64,000 nucleotides of DNA from Septoria linicola (GCA_024114885.1 CP099420.1:3680237-3744236), one strand, 5' to 3'; shown: positions 52,007-63,228, numbered from the stretch's first letter. The notes: generated from the sequence alone by a model not told the origin. A program made the numbers and translations.

Positions 52007-52178
52007 TATAAGAGCTAGGTAAGGTCGAAGGCTAAGACCCGCCTTAGGCTCGTAGGCTTAGCGTATAGTATAATTATAGTACGCGTATATATCTAAAAGG
52101 AGGCAAGAATTAGTCTTACGACATCCTAATAGTATTATTAGAAGGGCGCTCTATATATTACTATATACCTCTTTTATA
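52007..52178 (+). repeat. CG 3' LTR
   Basis: 172 bp, near identical to the 5' LTR, followed at once by the second GTAGG target copy (52179-52183). Confidence 0.93.
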
Positions 52179-52240
52179 GTAGGATAGCGTAGTTACTATA
52201 TAGTACTTTAAAACGCTTAATATACTTAGTTACGTTCTCT
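52179..52240 (-). mobile_element. GG-e, right remnant
   Basis: About 60 bp continuing the gag sequence interrupted by CG (matches 37050-37108 of GG-f). It stops abruptly at CTCT near 52238, where unrelated sequence begins, so the 5' end of GG-e (rest of gag, leader, 5' LTR) was deleted or never transferred here. Confidence 0.85.
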
Positions 52241-52283
52241 CTAGAAGATGTCTTCGGGTTTAGGCTTAGACATTCCTACGTAC
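52241..52283. other. Short junction sequence with little RIP
   Basis: About 40 bp between the GG-e remnant and the tandem array; contains two TG/CA sites close together (GATGTCTTCG and GACATTCC), denser than in its surroundings. No gene or known element seen. Confidence 0.5.
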
Positions 52284-53216
52284 TTCTTATTAAGAAATAT
52301 ATATCTCTATACTCTACGTAAATAGAGCTCTTAAACGTACTCCTCTATTTGTCTCTACGACGTAGTATTATTATATAACTACGTCGCGTAGTCGGTAGCT
52401 TTTAGCGTCGTAATTAGGTCTAAGTATAATAAAGAGTCGATTACGCTCTAGAACAATATAGTAACGTCGTATACTAGATACTTCTTATTAAGAGATATAT
52501 ATCTCTATACTCTACGTATATAGAGCTCTTAAACGTACTCCTCTATTTGTCTCTACGACGTAGTATTATTATATAACTACGTCGCGTAGTCGGTAGCTTT
52601 TAGCGTCGTAATTAGGTCTAAGTATAATAAAGGGTCGATTACGCTCTAGAACAATATAGTAACGTCGTATACCGGATACTTCTTATTAAGAGATATATAT
52701 CTCTATACTCTACGTATATAGAGCTCTTAAACGTACTCCTCTATTTGTCTCTACGACGTAGTATTATTATATAACTACGTCGCGTAGTCGGTAGCTTTTA
52801 GCGTCGTAATTAGGTCTAAGTATAATAAAGGGTCGATTACGCTCTAGAATAATATAGTAACGTCGTATACTAGATACTTCTTATTAAGAAATATATATCT
52901 CTATACTCTACGTATATAGAGCTCTTAAATACACTCCTTTATTTGTCTCTATAACGTAGTATTATTATATAACTACGTCGCGTAGTCGGTAGCTTTTAGC
53001 GTCGTAATTAGGTCTAAGTATAATAAAGAGTCGATTACGCTCTAGAATAATATAGTAACGTTATATACTAGATACTTTTTATTAAGAAATATATATCTCT
53101 ATACTCTACGTATATAGAGCTCTTAAACGTACTCTTCTATTTATCTCTACGACGTAGTACTATTATATAACTACGTCGCGTAGTCGGTAGCTTTTAGCGT
53201 CGTAATCGGGTCTAAG
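52284..53216. repeat. 198-bp tandem repeat array, about 4.7 copies
   Basis: Unit starts TTCTTATTAAGARATATATA at 52284, 52482, 52680, 52878 and 53076, always 198 bp apart. The copies are nearly identical, differing mainly by RIP-type transitions. Each unit contains a hairpin, ACGACGTAGT ... ACTACGTCG, around a TATTATTATATA loop. 198 is a multiple of 3 and two frames (one on each strand) carry only RIP-type stops, so coding cannot be excluded. The fifth copy is replaced from about 53209 by the 18-bp array. Confidence 0.93.
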
Positions 53217-53352
53217 TATAATAAAGGGTCTAGGTATAATAAAGGGCCTAGCTATAATAAATAGCTCGGCTATAATAAAGCGCTTAGCTATAATAAGGAG
53301 GCCGGCTATAATAAAGGGTCTAGCTATAATAAAGAGCCTAGCTATAATAAAG
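53209..53352. repeat. 18-bp tandem repeat array, 8 units
   Basis: Eight consecutive 18-bp units of the type RGYCTAGCTATAATAAAG (starts 53209, 53227, 53245, 53263, 53281, 53299, 53317, 53335). The first unit is the TCTAAGTATAATAAAG segment that exists once in every 198-bp unit, so this array is a secondary expansion of part of the larger repeat. It ends at a hairpin-like GAGGCTCT/AAGAGCCT at 53345-53370. Confidence 0.9.
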
Positions 53353-53410
53353 AGGCTCTAACTCGTAAGAGCCTTTATTTAGAAAACGACCTCTAGTAGA
53401 TTAGGAGAAG

Positions 53411-53465
53411 TAGAATACTCGGCTAGCTAGTAATTAAAACTCCTACTAGCTAGTAGAGTATTCTA
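53411..53465. repeat. CTAGCTAG inverted-repeat element upstream of gene 1
   Basis: Arms 53412-53432 (AGAATACTC then GGCTAGCTAGTA) and 53444-53464 are inverted copies differing at two RIP-type positions. The same arrangement recurs in the introns of the helicase gene. A possible acceptor (TTCTTCTTAG, 53466-53475) follows, so this may be part of an intron in the 5' region of gene 1. Confidence 0.65.
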
Positions 53466-53594
53466 TATTCTTCTTAGTACTATAAGTAGCTACCCTATAT
53501 ACTTTAATTAGCCTCTAATACTACCTATACGCCTCCTATAATAATAGTAAAATTCTCTTAAATCTAGCTATATCGCTACCTATATTTTCTTTTA

Positions 53595-56500
53595 GGAAGT
53601 TAAGGTCGTATCCTAACTACTACCTTCGAGATATAATATTATTCTAATATACCTCTAAAACGCGGTCGTCTATTATCTTCTAACGTCGTAGCTAAAGTAG
53701 TATATATACGTCGAGAGCGCGACTAGGAACGATAGCGATAGTTACGTTTATAGCGTACTATATAGAATAGTACTTTAGCCGTAACTACCTATTAGTAATA
53801 ATAAGGTAATCTTGTTATCCGCTATCTTAATATAATCGTAGAGTAACTAACTCCTACTCTACTATCTCTCTAACTCTACGTTCTAGATATTCCGCTTCCT
53901 AATAATCCTAATAATATATAGCTTTTAGAAGGCGCCCTTCCTATCGACGACTATAATAATCTCTATAATAGTAAAATATCTAATAAATATAGAGTAGATC
54001 TTTAGTCTAACTTACTAGAAGTACTAGACCTACCTATAGTAGACTCTTTTCTAAGAGATATCGAAGAACCCTTATATAGTCCGATTTCTATATCTAGTAG
54101 GGCTAGTAGTATACTACTAACTCGGGACTCTACTAATATATCTTCCTCTATAGACTCCTCGTAGGTTCGAATAGCCGAGTTCGATAATACTATCGTAAGC
54201 TCTAGCGTCGTAAGCCCTAGCGACTAGTTACTAGAGAGTAGTAAAGCTATATATTATACCTATTCTATTAGTATACTAGATAGAGAGAATAAACTAGAAG
54301 ACGAAAATATAAGAGACTACGTCGACGACTAGGACCGCGCTAATAAATAGAATCGTACTAACGACTATAACTATACTAATAACTAGAATCGTATCGACGA
54401 CTAGGACTACGCTAACGACTAGGACTACGCCGACGACTAGAATCCTACTAACGACTAGGACCGGCCTAATAGCCTAGGTCGTCTCGACGACTAAGATACG
54501 ACCTACTAACCTAACGACGAAGCTAGAAACTACGATCGGTTAGGTAGCGATAATAGTAAGAGTAGCGAAGTTAATAATAATAGCGATAGTAGTAACGTAT
54601 TATAAGACTCGTATAAGTATATAGCTAAGAAGCTATATTAGTAGTTATAAGGCAGATTTTATAGATATATATTAGACGATTATAAAATAGAGCGCCTTCG
54701 ACATTTAGAGAAAGTAGGCGATATAGACTATTATTCGCTATTAGAAGCCTTTAGAAGCGCTCTATTCTCTTCTCTACTTAGAATACCGACGCGAATTATA
54801 GCCGACTATCTTCTACGTTATAACGCGCCTCGATAGGAGGAAATGTTTTATAGTATATCCTTATAGCTAAATAGAATAAGACCTTCTCTAAAATATATAT
54901 ACCTCTATAAAGAGTAGATCCTAGCTACTAAAGCTAATATCGCTTTCGATATCGATAGTTTCTTAGGATTTACGTTATATCTTAGTTTCGTACGCTAGAG
55001 TATTCGCTACTAGCCTATACCGCTTTTAAAGTAGAATATTAGTATAGATCTTTATATCTATACCGATTATTATACCGAGGATCAAGAAGTAGAATAACTA
55101 CGATCGTAGTTAAATCTACTCTAGGACATTCCTTACTTCTATCTTAGAAGGATTAAAAGAACAATAGAGATATTAGTTTTTATCCTCTTCCTATATATAC
55201 CTACTACTACTAGGAAATTTATCTTACTTACTAAGGAACAATATACCTACTAGCTAGATAGGATCTTCTACCCTACTATCTATATATTCTATAATACCTA
55301 TTATACTTAATATCTTCCTACTACGTATCGATATACCTATATTAATAGTAAGGTATATTAGATCGAGGATCGCTTAGTTAGAGGAGTAGGATATAAAATA
55401 TAGAGAGCGATTACCTATTATCTATACCTAGAATATCTTAGTAAGGTATAGAGTAAGATTCTTAAAATTATCGAGAAGGAAGCTAGACTTCGTAACTTCT
55501 AAGAGCCTTAACTATTCTTTTTAGCTAAAGGGACGAAATTATAATTTAAGACAAGTCTTATATATCCTACGTTACTCTATACGATAGAGAACTTTAGAAC
55601 GTATCTAGAGTAGGTTCTCGATTTTAACGTTATTTAATACGAACGCCTATTTATTAATATTAGTAAAGAGATTTATACCTAATCCTACCGATTACTAGCC
55701 GATAACCGAGATCCTTACGACGAGTAAGTATATATCTATATATAGAAATAATACTATCTTAAGAAGTATCTCGAGTAGATATATAATAGAGAGCCGCCTT
55801 AGAGTAGACAGATATTCTACGAGTAGAATCTACTTTATAAGGCCTATAATCTTATAAGCCTTACTCTACGACGATCGAAACTCTTTAAAGGTAGACTTAT
55901 CTACTCTTAGTTCTATAGTTCTATAAAGAAGGTTACTAATTCTTCGAAACTATATTCTTTCTCTAACGACGGATTAGAGGAACTTATATTCGACCTAGTA
56001 ATCCTTAAGGCTACTTAGAGCTAGGCTAAAGGCCGCTACTAAGACGTATATATAATTAAATAGTTATATCTATATAGTAAGCGCCGAGCCTACGTAGTAC
56101 TTATAGACTCTCGTAGAAAATCATTTAGACTACGTAAGGAACACTATATTAGTTAGTTAATATACTATTCGTTATAAACCCGGCTTGCCGAAGAAGACTA
56201 CGTAGAACTCGAGCTAATACTTAATAACTACCTATTATATATATAGCTAATCGGGACCGAAGAGTACTTATATTTCGTATAGTAGAACTTAAACAAGTTT
56301 ACTACTAGGTTCGAGGTCGTCTATACTCGCTATAGAATAGGTATTATTATATAGGAGCAAACTAAAATAATAGCTATATTCCTCTACTATCTTCGATTCG
56401 TAGTTAGAGGAATAGAACTCTACTACGAATCGGCTCTCTAGTAGAGCTACTACGAACGTATAATAGAGACTAGAGATATAAAGAAGTAGATCGGACTTAG

Positions 56501-57345
56501 CTTTAGTAATACCCTAAGTAAGTATAGGTACGCTTAGATAGAGCCTCGGTTCGACTAGATAGAACTCTAATTTCATACTAATATTATAGACTATATTCTT
56601 TTTAGTAATAGCGTCCTTCGTTATTAATACCTTCGATATAGTAGCGAAGTTAACGCCTTCTTCGATCTTATAAGACGTATAGATCTTACCTATTAATAGC
56701 TTAGCGAATACTCCGAATACTAGCGTGTTCGTAGTTAAATTATCCTTTAGCTAGTCTACCTAGTATTCGAGTAGTTCTATAAGGATATCCTCGAAGTAGT
56801 TAAATACGAGATCAAACCTAGAATACGATAAACTACTCTAGAGGGCGAGCTTAGCTAGTCTATAGAATACTTCGAGGAGATTATAAACGATAAAATCTAT
56901 CTTATTATAAGAAACCGTAGCGACTTCAAGCTTATATAGTCTCTAGTTAGCTTCCTATTCGACTTTAATAATAGTATTCGTTATAAGTATTAGGAAGTAA
57001 AGCTATATCGAGTTCTATATTAAAGGATATATACTAGTATATCGATACTCGATAATAGTACTACTCTTAGGTATAAGTTTTAGCGACGTTTAAAAGGCTA
57101 CCTATTAGACTACTACTAGATCTTATCTTATCCTATATATAAGGTTTTAACCTAAACTATAAAGTAGGGTTAGCGAATATAGTATTTAGTCGTCCGCTAA
57201 GAGATATAGAGTACGCCGATATAGATATAGGGCTAGAAGAACTAGTAACCTAGTTAGCCTCTATTACGCCTAGAGTTTATAGACTAGTTAAGAGAAGAAT
57301 AGAAAAGATAGCTACGTCTATATAGGCCTCTAGGTAGAGAAGAGT
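53595..57345 (+). pseudogene. Large uncharacterised subtelomeric gene, RIP-killed
   Basis: A single plus-strand frame (codon starts divisible by 3) is open for about 1250 codons apart from TAA/TAG. It is not related to the neighbouring retroelements by any motif I recognise. N-terminal part: Ser/Asp-rich, low complexity. At 54324-54503 ten 18-bp units encode hexapeptides of type Asp-Asp-Gln-Asp-X-Ala. From about 54610 on follows a dense, apparently globular region of about 850 residues, rich in Tyr (many probably former Cys/His), with segments such as Leu-Glu-Lys-Val-Gly-Asp, Ala-Lys-Gly-Thr-Lys-Leu and Phe-Asp-Phe-Asn-Asn-Ser. The 5' boundary is set at a TTTTCTTTTAG acceptor-like site; the true start is unknown. 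A GTAAGT at 57344 may begin a 3' intron. Function unknown; position suggests a telomere-associated gene family. Confidence 0.6.
54324..54503 (+). repeat. 18-bp coding repeat in gene 1 (ten units)
   Basis: Ten in-frame 18-bp units (54324, 54342 and so on to 54486) encode (Asp/Asn)-Asp-Gln-(Asp/Asn)-X-(Ala/Thr/Pro). Units differ mainly by substitutions. Gln is always TAG or TAA here, a good illustration of RIP acting on CAG/CAA. Confidence 0.8.
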
Positions 57346-57554
57346 AAGTTAAAACTACTTGTTAAGGAATACCTTACTAGCTAGTAATTAGAATATAGAC
57401 TTACTAGACACTTAGTATATACTTCTAGAAGAACGTATCTTTAGAGGAAGGTACTATTATAGGAATATACTACTAGAGGCACGTACCTTCGGAGGAATAT
57501 ACTACTAGCTAGTAATTAAAGACAACTAGAGCTAGTAAATATTTTAATACCTTA
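57344..57554 (+). other. Intron-like segment with two CTAGCTAG palindromes
   Basis: Begins GTAAGT (57344), contains TTACTAGCTAGTAA (57374-57387) and CTACTAGCTAGTA (57502-57515), and can end at CCTTAG (57554). Between them AGGAATATACTACTAG is directly repeated (about 57471 and 57493). It resembles the introns of the next gene but is longer and its acceptor is uncertain; no coding sequence was identified after it. Confidence 0.4.
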
Positions 57555-57589
57555 GGTATTATAAGCTTATATAATAATACCTAAGGTAT
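57547..57589. repeat. 16-bp perfect inverted repeat (hairpin)
   Basis: Arms ATACCTTAGGTATTAT (57547-57562) and ATAATACCTAAGGTAT (57574-57589) are exactly complementary around an 11-nt loop AAGCTTATATA. Lies between gene 1 and the helicase gene. It could form a transcript hairpin or be a small mobile-element remnant; no function is shown. Confidence 0.85.
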
Positions 57590-58102
57590 CTATACGTACG
57601 TACGAGAAGTAGAATTCTAGTTACTTCTAATAAGCTAAGCCTAATCTAGCTATTACGATCGACGGTTAGAGCTTAATAAAAGCTTATTTCTAATATATAA
57701 ATCCGGATATAAGACGTATATTCCTCTACTACTACCGAATTTAGTAGTAATAAAGAGATTTCCTATCTTACTTATAGATTCCTTTACTTTCCTTTACTTA
57801 CGCGTAATGTCGCTAGCTTATTTATCGCGTATATATAGGTATATATACTATAAACGTCGCTTTATTTACGCTAGCTTCTAATAATATTTAATAATCTATC
57901 TTCCTCTCTCTTCTTCTTCTTCTTCTTACCTCCGATATCTACCTCTACTTCTACTCCTCTCTCTATCGCGTTACTAGCTAGTAATTTATTTCTCTATTTG
58001 TTCGCTAGCTATATCCGTACCTCCTCTAAGTATATTACTATCTAGTAAGTTACTTCCTATTTACTTAGAAGCTACTTAAAGCGAGCTCTAAAGATATATA
58101 TA
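57590..58102 (+). other. Presumed 5' region of the helicase gene
   Basis: About 500 bp with no convincing reading frame. It contains AT-rich stretches (TATATATAGGTATATATAC, 57826-57850) and, at 57900-57960, a pronounced pyrimidine tract with repeated CTT, then CT-rich blocks. Pyrimidine tracts close to the start are common in fungal promoters. One more CTAGCTAG copy is at about 57970. Confidence 0.4.
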
Positions 58103-58644
58103 ATAGTACCTCGTAAGAGACAAGTTTCCGAGTCGGAACCTAATACTCTCTTAAATAAGAGAACTAAGGTCGGCGATACTATAGAGACTCTTATAGAAGA
58201 CCTACTCGACGCCCTATTACTATTCGCGACCTCGACTACGAAGAAAGTATAGACCCTACGTAAAAAGTAAGGACTAAATACTAAGGTCTTACGTAAGAGA
58301 CTAGCTACTACTTCGCTCGATAATGTCCTAAGCGTAATAGTTTCACGCGACGATTTAGCTAAGAGTAGAGTAGAGACGCGAGTAAACGACTTAATAAGTA
58401 TCCTAGATTCGAGTATTCGACCTACTCCTACTATACTAACCTAGAGTATATTTACGTATAGTATCAAAGCTATATAGATTACGTAGAAAGACGATAACTT
58501 AGCTAGATATATAGAGCTTAATAGCCTAGATTAGTTCTCGTTAGTATAGCGTATAGTTTTTCCTACTCTAAGAGAATACTATAAGTATTTTATAGTAAGA
58601 GTTACCTCTATATTCCTCGATATTACTTTAGTAGAACGTATTAC

Positions 58645-58763
58645 GTAGTAGAATAAACTACTAGCTAGTAGTCTATATTATCGTATTACTAGCTAGTAGT
58701 ATATTCTACTAAAGTAACTTATACTCTAATTCTAGTACTAATTTAACTATAGAATAATTTTAG
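58645..58763 (+). other. Helicase intron 1 with paired CTAGCTAG palindromes
   Basis: 119 bp, GTAGTA...TTTTAG, branch-like TACTAATTTAAC near 58736. The donor at 58645 rather than 58638 is required to keep frame. Palindromes CTACTAGCTAGTAG (58658-58671) and TTACTAGCTAGTAG (58686-58699), with their flanks AGTAGAATA/TATTCTACT, form an inverted repeat of about 25-bp arms. Confidence 0.7.
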
Positions 58764-60022
58764 ATAGGAAGGCTTAGAGAGGCAAATGCTAAGTATTCTC
58801 TCTCTAAATACCTATATCGATATTATTATAGAATCCGGAAAGAAGAGAGTCCTATTTAGAAAGGACCTAGAGACTACTAACTAGGACTATTTCGATAAGT
58901 TACTCCTCGATCCTCGCCTCTCTCTCTCTACTAGAGGCAGCTTCTCGTACTATATAGTTATTATCGCGCTCTATACTATATATCTTATAAAGTAGGCTAT
59001 CGATACCTACTAAGTAGATAAAGAATTATAGGTAGAGTTATACCTGCCTCTCGTTTTCTATAGTATACCTATACTAGTAGAGGAGCTACTAGCTCTACTT
59101 ATCTACCCTATAGACGAGTTCTCGTTATATAACGAGGACATCTTTCGAGGCTTCTATATTATCTACTTGTTTATACGAAAGAAGAGCTATTAGATAGGAG
59201 ACTAGAGCGCTAATACTAACCTAAAGATTAACCGGCCTAAGGCGATTACGCTAGTATACTATATTACCTCTAGTTCGATAGCTACTAACTCTATCGAGCA
59301 AGCCTATCGATAAGCTAAAGGTCTTATAATACTAGTAGATATAGTATTTATAGAGATTAACGAAATCGCTAAGGATTTTGTATATACTAAAGAGTAGAAC
59401 GATATAGGTACTACTATTACGGTATTCGATAGTATTAAGGTCGACGCTTCTACGATCGCTCTAGACCTAGACAACCTAAGCGACGAAGCCTAAATCCGTA
59501 TTATAGACGTATTAAGTAAGGACGTCGAGTACTTATATAACGATATTAAGTATATAGATTAGCTTAGCTTTAAAACTATTCTTCTAATATCTTTAGTTAA
59601 TAAGTAGCGACTCTTCTAAGAGGTATATATAGAATACTCGGACTCCGCTATACGAGTAGTCGATAGCTCTAATACTACTATCGATACCTAAATATTCGCT
59701 ACCTTATACGCGACTATAAATACCTACTTAGCGATACTACTAATATAGGACGAGTCCGTCGCTATACTTAGGCTAAAGGTTATACTCTTAGAATCTAGAA
59801 ATATAGACCCTATTACTAGCGAAAACTTCTAGGTCGAACTAGATAGGCTCCTACTTAAGCCCTAGTAACCTACTAGTATCGCCTAGCTAATAAAAATACT
59901 CTAATTAGAGATACGCTATACTATCCTTAGAGATAATATTAGTCTTAGTAAGACTATCTAGGTACTATATATAGTTATCTATATAGCTAGAGAAATTAAG
60001 TAACGACGATAGTAGTAGAAAG

Positions 60023-60138
60023 GTAAGTCGGTTTATTAAAGAGTTATATAGAACGATCTACTAGCTAGTAGATAAGACGTCTACCTACTAGCTAGTAAAT
60101 TATTCTATATCTATTACGTAATTTACTAATATTTCTAG
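60023..60138 (+). other. Helicase intron 2 with paired CTAGCTAG palindromes
   Basis: 116 bp, GTAAGT...TTTCTAG with TTTACTAAT branch-like motif. CTACTAGCTAGTAG at 60058-60071 and CTACTAGCTAGTA at 60085-60097; flanks TAGAACGAT and AATTATTCTA extend the inverted repeat. A single nucleotide is carried over the junction. Confidence 0.8.
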
Positions 60139-61504
60139 ACGCTACGGAAACGGCTATAGGAGACGCTACTAACGACGAGGCCGAATAGCTACTTACCGAC
60201 TTTAAAGTTACTAACCTCGAGCCTCTCTACCGCTCTTATCTCGTTATCTACCTACTAAGTATACTCTAGGCTTAGATCGAGCCTATTACTAAGCTATTTA
60301 ACGACCCCTCTTCGACAAGATATATCTGCCTTATTATATTCTATAGCCTAGGTAGTAATACCGATAGAGTAGCTATAGTAGGATATACTAGTATCCTAAA
60401 TACTAACCTAGACGGCCTAGAGATATACCTCTCGAATCTATTATTTAACGATCTATATACTTCTTCTACTATTATCCTTAGTATATTCTAGTCGCTATAG
60501 AATAAGATTCTTAAGAAGAGTAAAGTATATATACGCTATAACGTATCTAAGACGCTAGTCGCGGCGTAGGTTAATAATAACGACGACAGTTCTAACGTCG
60601 ACGAGGAACTCGAAGTAGAACCTATAGTCCTCGAATTAGAGCTTAGTAATAGCGACGATAATAACGACGCTAAGACCGTAGATCCTTCGCTATATACGTA
60701 GTCTATAGATAACGAGATCCTTCTCTATAATAAGTAGAGCTTTAGTATAATCTATATAGACGAGGCTTATTATCTAGGCAATCTATAAGCCCTCTAGACT
60801 AACGCCTTATATTAACTAGAACCTACTATAGAGTACGTACTCGTTATAGTAACTATCTTCTATAATATAGTTAGCGATAGTATAGTATTATTTCGCTTTT
60901 TCTAGAAATCGCTATCTAAGGTCCTTCCTAAAGAGCTCTACGAAGGTCTAAATAGCCGTGACTATCGTTCGCTAAGCGACTCTTTCTACGAACAATATTA
61001 ACGTAACTACTTCGCTATCCTAACTATAGTCGATCCTAGCCTCCTAGGTAGTAGTATATCGACTAACTAGCTCTACCTCTCGGCTTTATAGCTTCGCTAC
61101 TTCTTCGAATATACGTAGACAGGTAATATAAATATAGTCTTCGACCTCGTACCGCTTACTCTAGGTCTTACCTAGTTACGCCGAGTTAAAGGTTAAAAGA
61201 TTATTACTTATAGGTCGATAGTAGAATTAGGTATAGAGATCCTCTCTATTACGACTATCTATATAGAGATACGTACTAATATAGTAGGTACTACTACGTA
61301 CGAAGGTATAGCTCGTAGCTACCTCGACGCCTCGGGCTAGAAGAGCCTCCTAGTATTCGATAAAGACGATAAGATAGGTTATACGTTAAGTCTCTATCGA
61401 TAACTAGTACTAACCTATAATAACCTAGTAAACGTACGCTTACTAGACCGCCGATACGATACTAGCGTAAAGTTAATTAATAGCCTATAAGTTAGTTCTA
61501 TAAA

Positions 61505-61598
61505 GTAGTCTACTAGCTAGTAGTAGTAATATCTATCTACTAGCTAGTAGTACGTTCCTTATATATATATATATATATAGTACTAATAATTACTATAG
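61505..61598 (+). other. Helicase intron 3 with paired CTAGCTAG palindromes
   Basis: 94 bp, GTAGTC...CTATAG, branch-like TACTAATAAT. CTACTAGCTAGTAG occurs at 61510-61523 and again at 61537-61550. A (TA)n run of about 20 bp lies just before the branch site. Confidence 0.75.
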
Positions 61599-62701
61599 AG
61601 AAACCGGTAAGATCGATAGCTACTTCTTCTACTATATATTAATTAAGACTAACCCTTAGGCTCCTCTTCTAAATACTTATACTAGCTACCTAAGTTAGTA
61701 CGTCCTACTATCGCCTAAGTACTACGCCCTCGTCGGCCTTCTTAAGAAGTATATTATCGAATAGGGCTAAGGTATAATTATTTAAGGCTAGGAACTAATT
61801 AGTAATCTCCTCGCCGAGTTTACTTATTAACTCCTCTAGATCCCCTACCGAGTTATCTACGCTAGTATTAAGAATCGCGCTCGTATATTAGCCGAGCGCT
61901 CCTTTAATAATAGCGAGGTAAAGGTAATAATCCTATCTTTATACTCTATAGCGGAGTCTTTAAACTTATAGCGAGGTAGTAACGTCTAACTCGTAATAGA
62001 CTACGTTAGCCTCTACGCTCTAATCTAAATAATAGGCCGCTAAAATCGTATAGGCTAGACTAAAGCTATAAGAGTCCTAGTCCTCCTTATCGACGAGATA
62101 ATCGACTAGTATCTTTAAGCGAAGTATTAGAAACGCTTCGTTAAGTAAGTAATCGCTAATACGATAGTACTAAAGGATCTTCTAGATACTATTCTTAAGG
62201 ATAGCCTATTCTAGTCTAAAGACGCTAAGGGTAGATTACTCGAGACTAGTATATAGTCCTCTAGATCTTAGGAAACTAATATAACCGATTAGGTAATAGA
62301 AGTTTTCGCTAATAGCTTAATATAATTAATATTTAGTATTCGCTCCTCTCGTACTAGTTAAGAATAGTCTAACGTACGAGACTTACGAGCTAAGAACCTA
62401 TTACTATAGAAGTAACTATTCTATTTTACTTATAGTAATCTCGTCGCTCGAGAGCTTTTAGGCTAACTAGAATCTAAAGAATAGAAGAACGGTAAATTAG
62501 CCTCTAACTAAGTCTATCTAGATAACCGAGACTAGATAACTATCGTCTACCTCGTAGTAACTAGTAATAGACGTAAGTAGTAGTTCCGACCTAGAGCACT
62601 ATTAGTTATAGACACGAAGAACATTATTAGATATATCTTTAGTACTACCGACTACGTCCTCGAAACCGATACTACTAAGATTACGTACCTTAATCGAATA
62701 G

Positions 62702-62793
62702 GTAAGTACTACTTTAAGTAGAAGTTCTTACTAGCTAGTAAGATACTCTTTTAAATAACTTATAACTTAGTATCTACTAATTTAATTCTATAG
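62702..62793 (+). other. Helicase intron 4 with one perfect 16-bp palindrome
   Basis: 92 bp, GTAAGT...CTATAG, branch-like TACTAATTTAAT. CTTACTAGCTAGTAAG at 62727-62742 is a perfect palindrome. Confidence 0.8.
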
Positions 62794-63068
62794 AGGTAAT
62801 CGTAGCTACTATACGATTAGTAAAGTAACTATCGACGTATATCTACGTAGCCTACGACTAGTTACTCGAAGAAGATTCCTAGAAAGTAGTAGAAGATCCG
62901 ATAGACTTAGAGGAAATTTCTAATAACGAGCCTACTCTAAAGGAAGGAGAAGTCGCTAACCTACTTATCGATATACGTAAAGATAGTATCGTTATAGCCT
63001 TAGGCACTATACTAGCGAAATTAGTAGCTATTAGCGAGACCTCTAGTAATAGCGATATATAGGAAGAC

Positions 63069-63137
63069 GAGAGTAAGTAAGAAGATAGGAGTAAGTAAGA
63101 AGAAGAGAGTAAGTAAGAAGAAGAAAATAAGTAGAAG
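63069..63137 (+). repeat. Acidic/basic hexapeptide repeat in helicase C-terminus
   Basis: Three 18-bp in-frame units plus a partial one encode Glu-Ser-Lys-Gln-Glu-Glu (Gln as TAA/TAG). It directly precedes intron 5. Confidence 0.8.
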
Positions 63138-63228
63138 GTAAGTATTCTACTTATAAGATAAGAAAGTAGTCTACTACCTAGTAGAGTATTCTACTTTTAG
63201 AGAGAGTCGATATACTAATATCGTATAG
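63138..63228 (+). other. Helicase intron 5 with CTAGTAG palindrome remnant
   Basis: 91 bp, GTAAGT...GTATAG, branch-like TACTAATATC. CTACTACCTAGTAG at 63171-63184 differs from the common palindrome by one base; GTATTCTAC flanks occur on both sides. Confidence 0.75.

Larger units (their letters stand above)
45506..52178 (+). mobile_element. CG: complete chromodomain Ty3/Gypsy retrotransposon
   Basis: Two direct 172-bp LTRs (45506-45677, 52007-52178) flank gag and pol on the plus strand. A perfect 5-bp target duplication GTAGG occurs at 45501-45505 and 52179-52183, and joining the flanks recreates the GG gag sequence. Total length is 6673 bp. RT-RNaseH-integrase order plus a C-terminal chromodomain place it with chromoviruses, the Gypsy branch whose chromodomain is known to steer integration to heterochromatin. 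An antisense ORF fills the space between pol and the 3' LTR. It is RIP-inactivated. Confidence 0.94.

Noticed and set aside
52284..53216. A CRISPR array or satellite centromere.
   Set aside because: Units are contiguous without unique spacers, only about five copies exist, and the fungal subtelomeric setting makes both readings unlikely.
57590..58102. An additional upstream exon of the helicase gene.
   Set aside because: The region has pyrimidine tracts and TATA-like sequence but no reading frame that connects in phase to exon 1 with recognisable splice sites.
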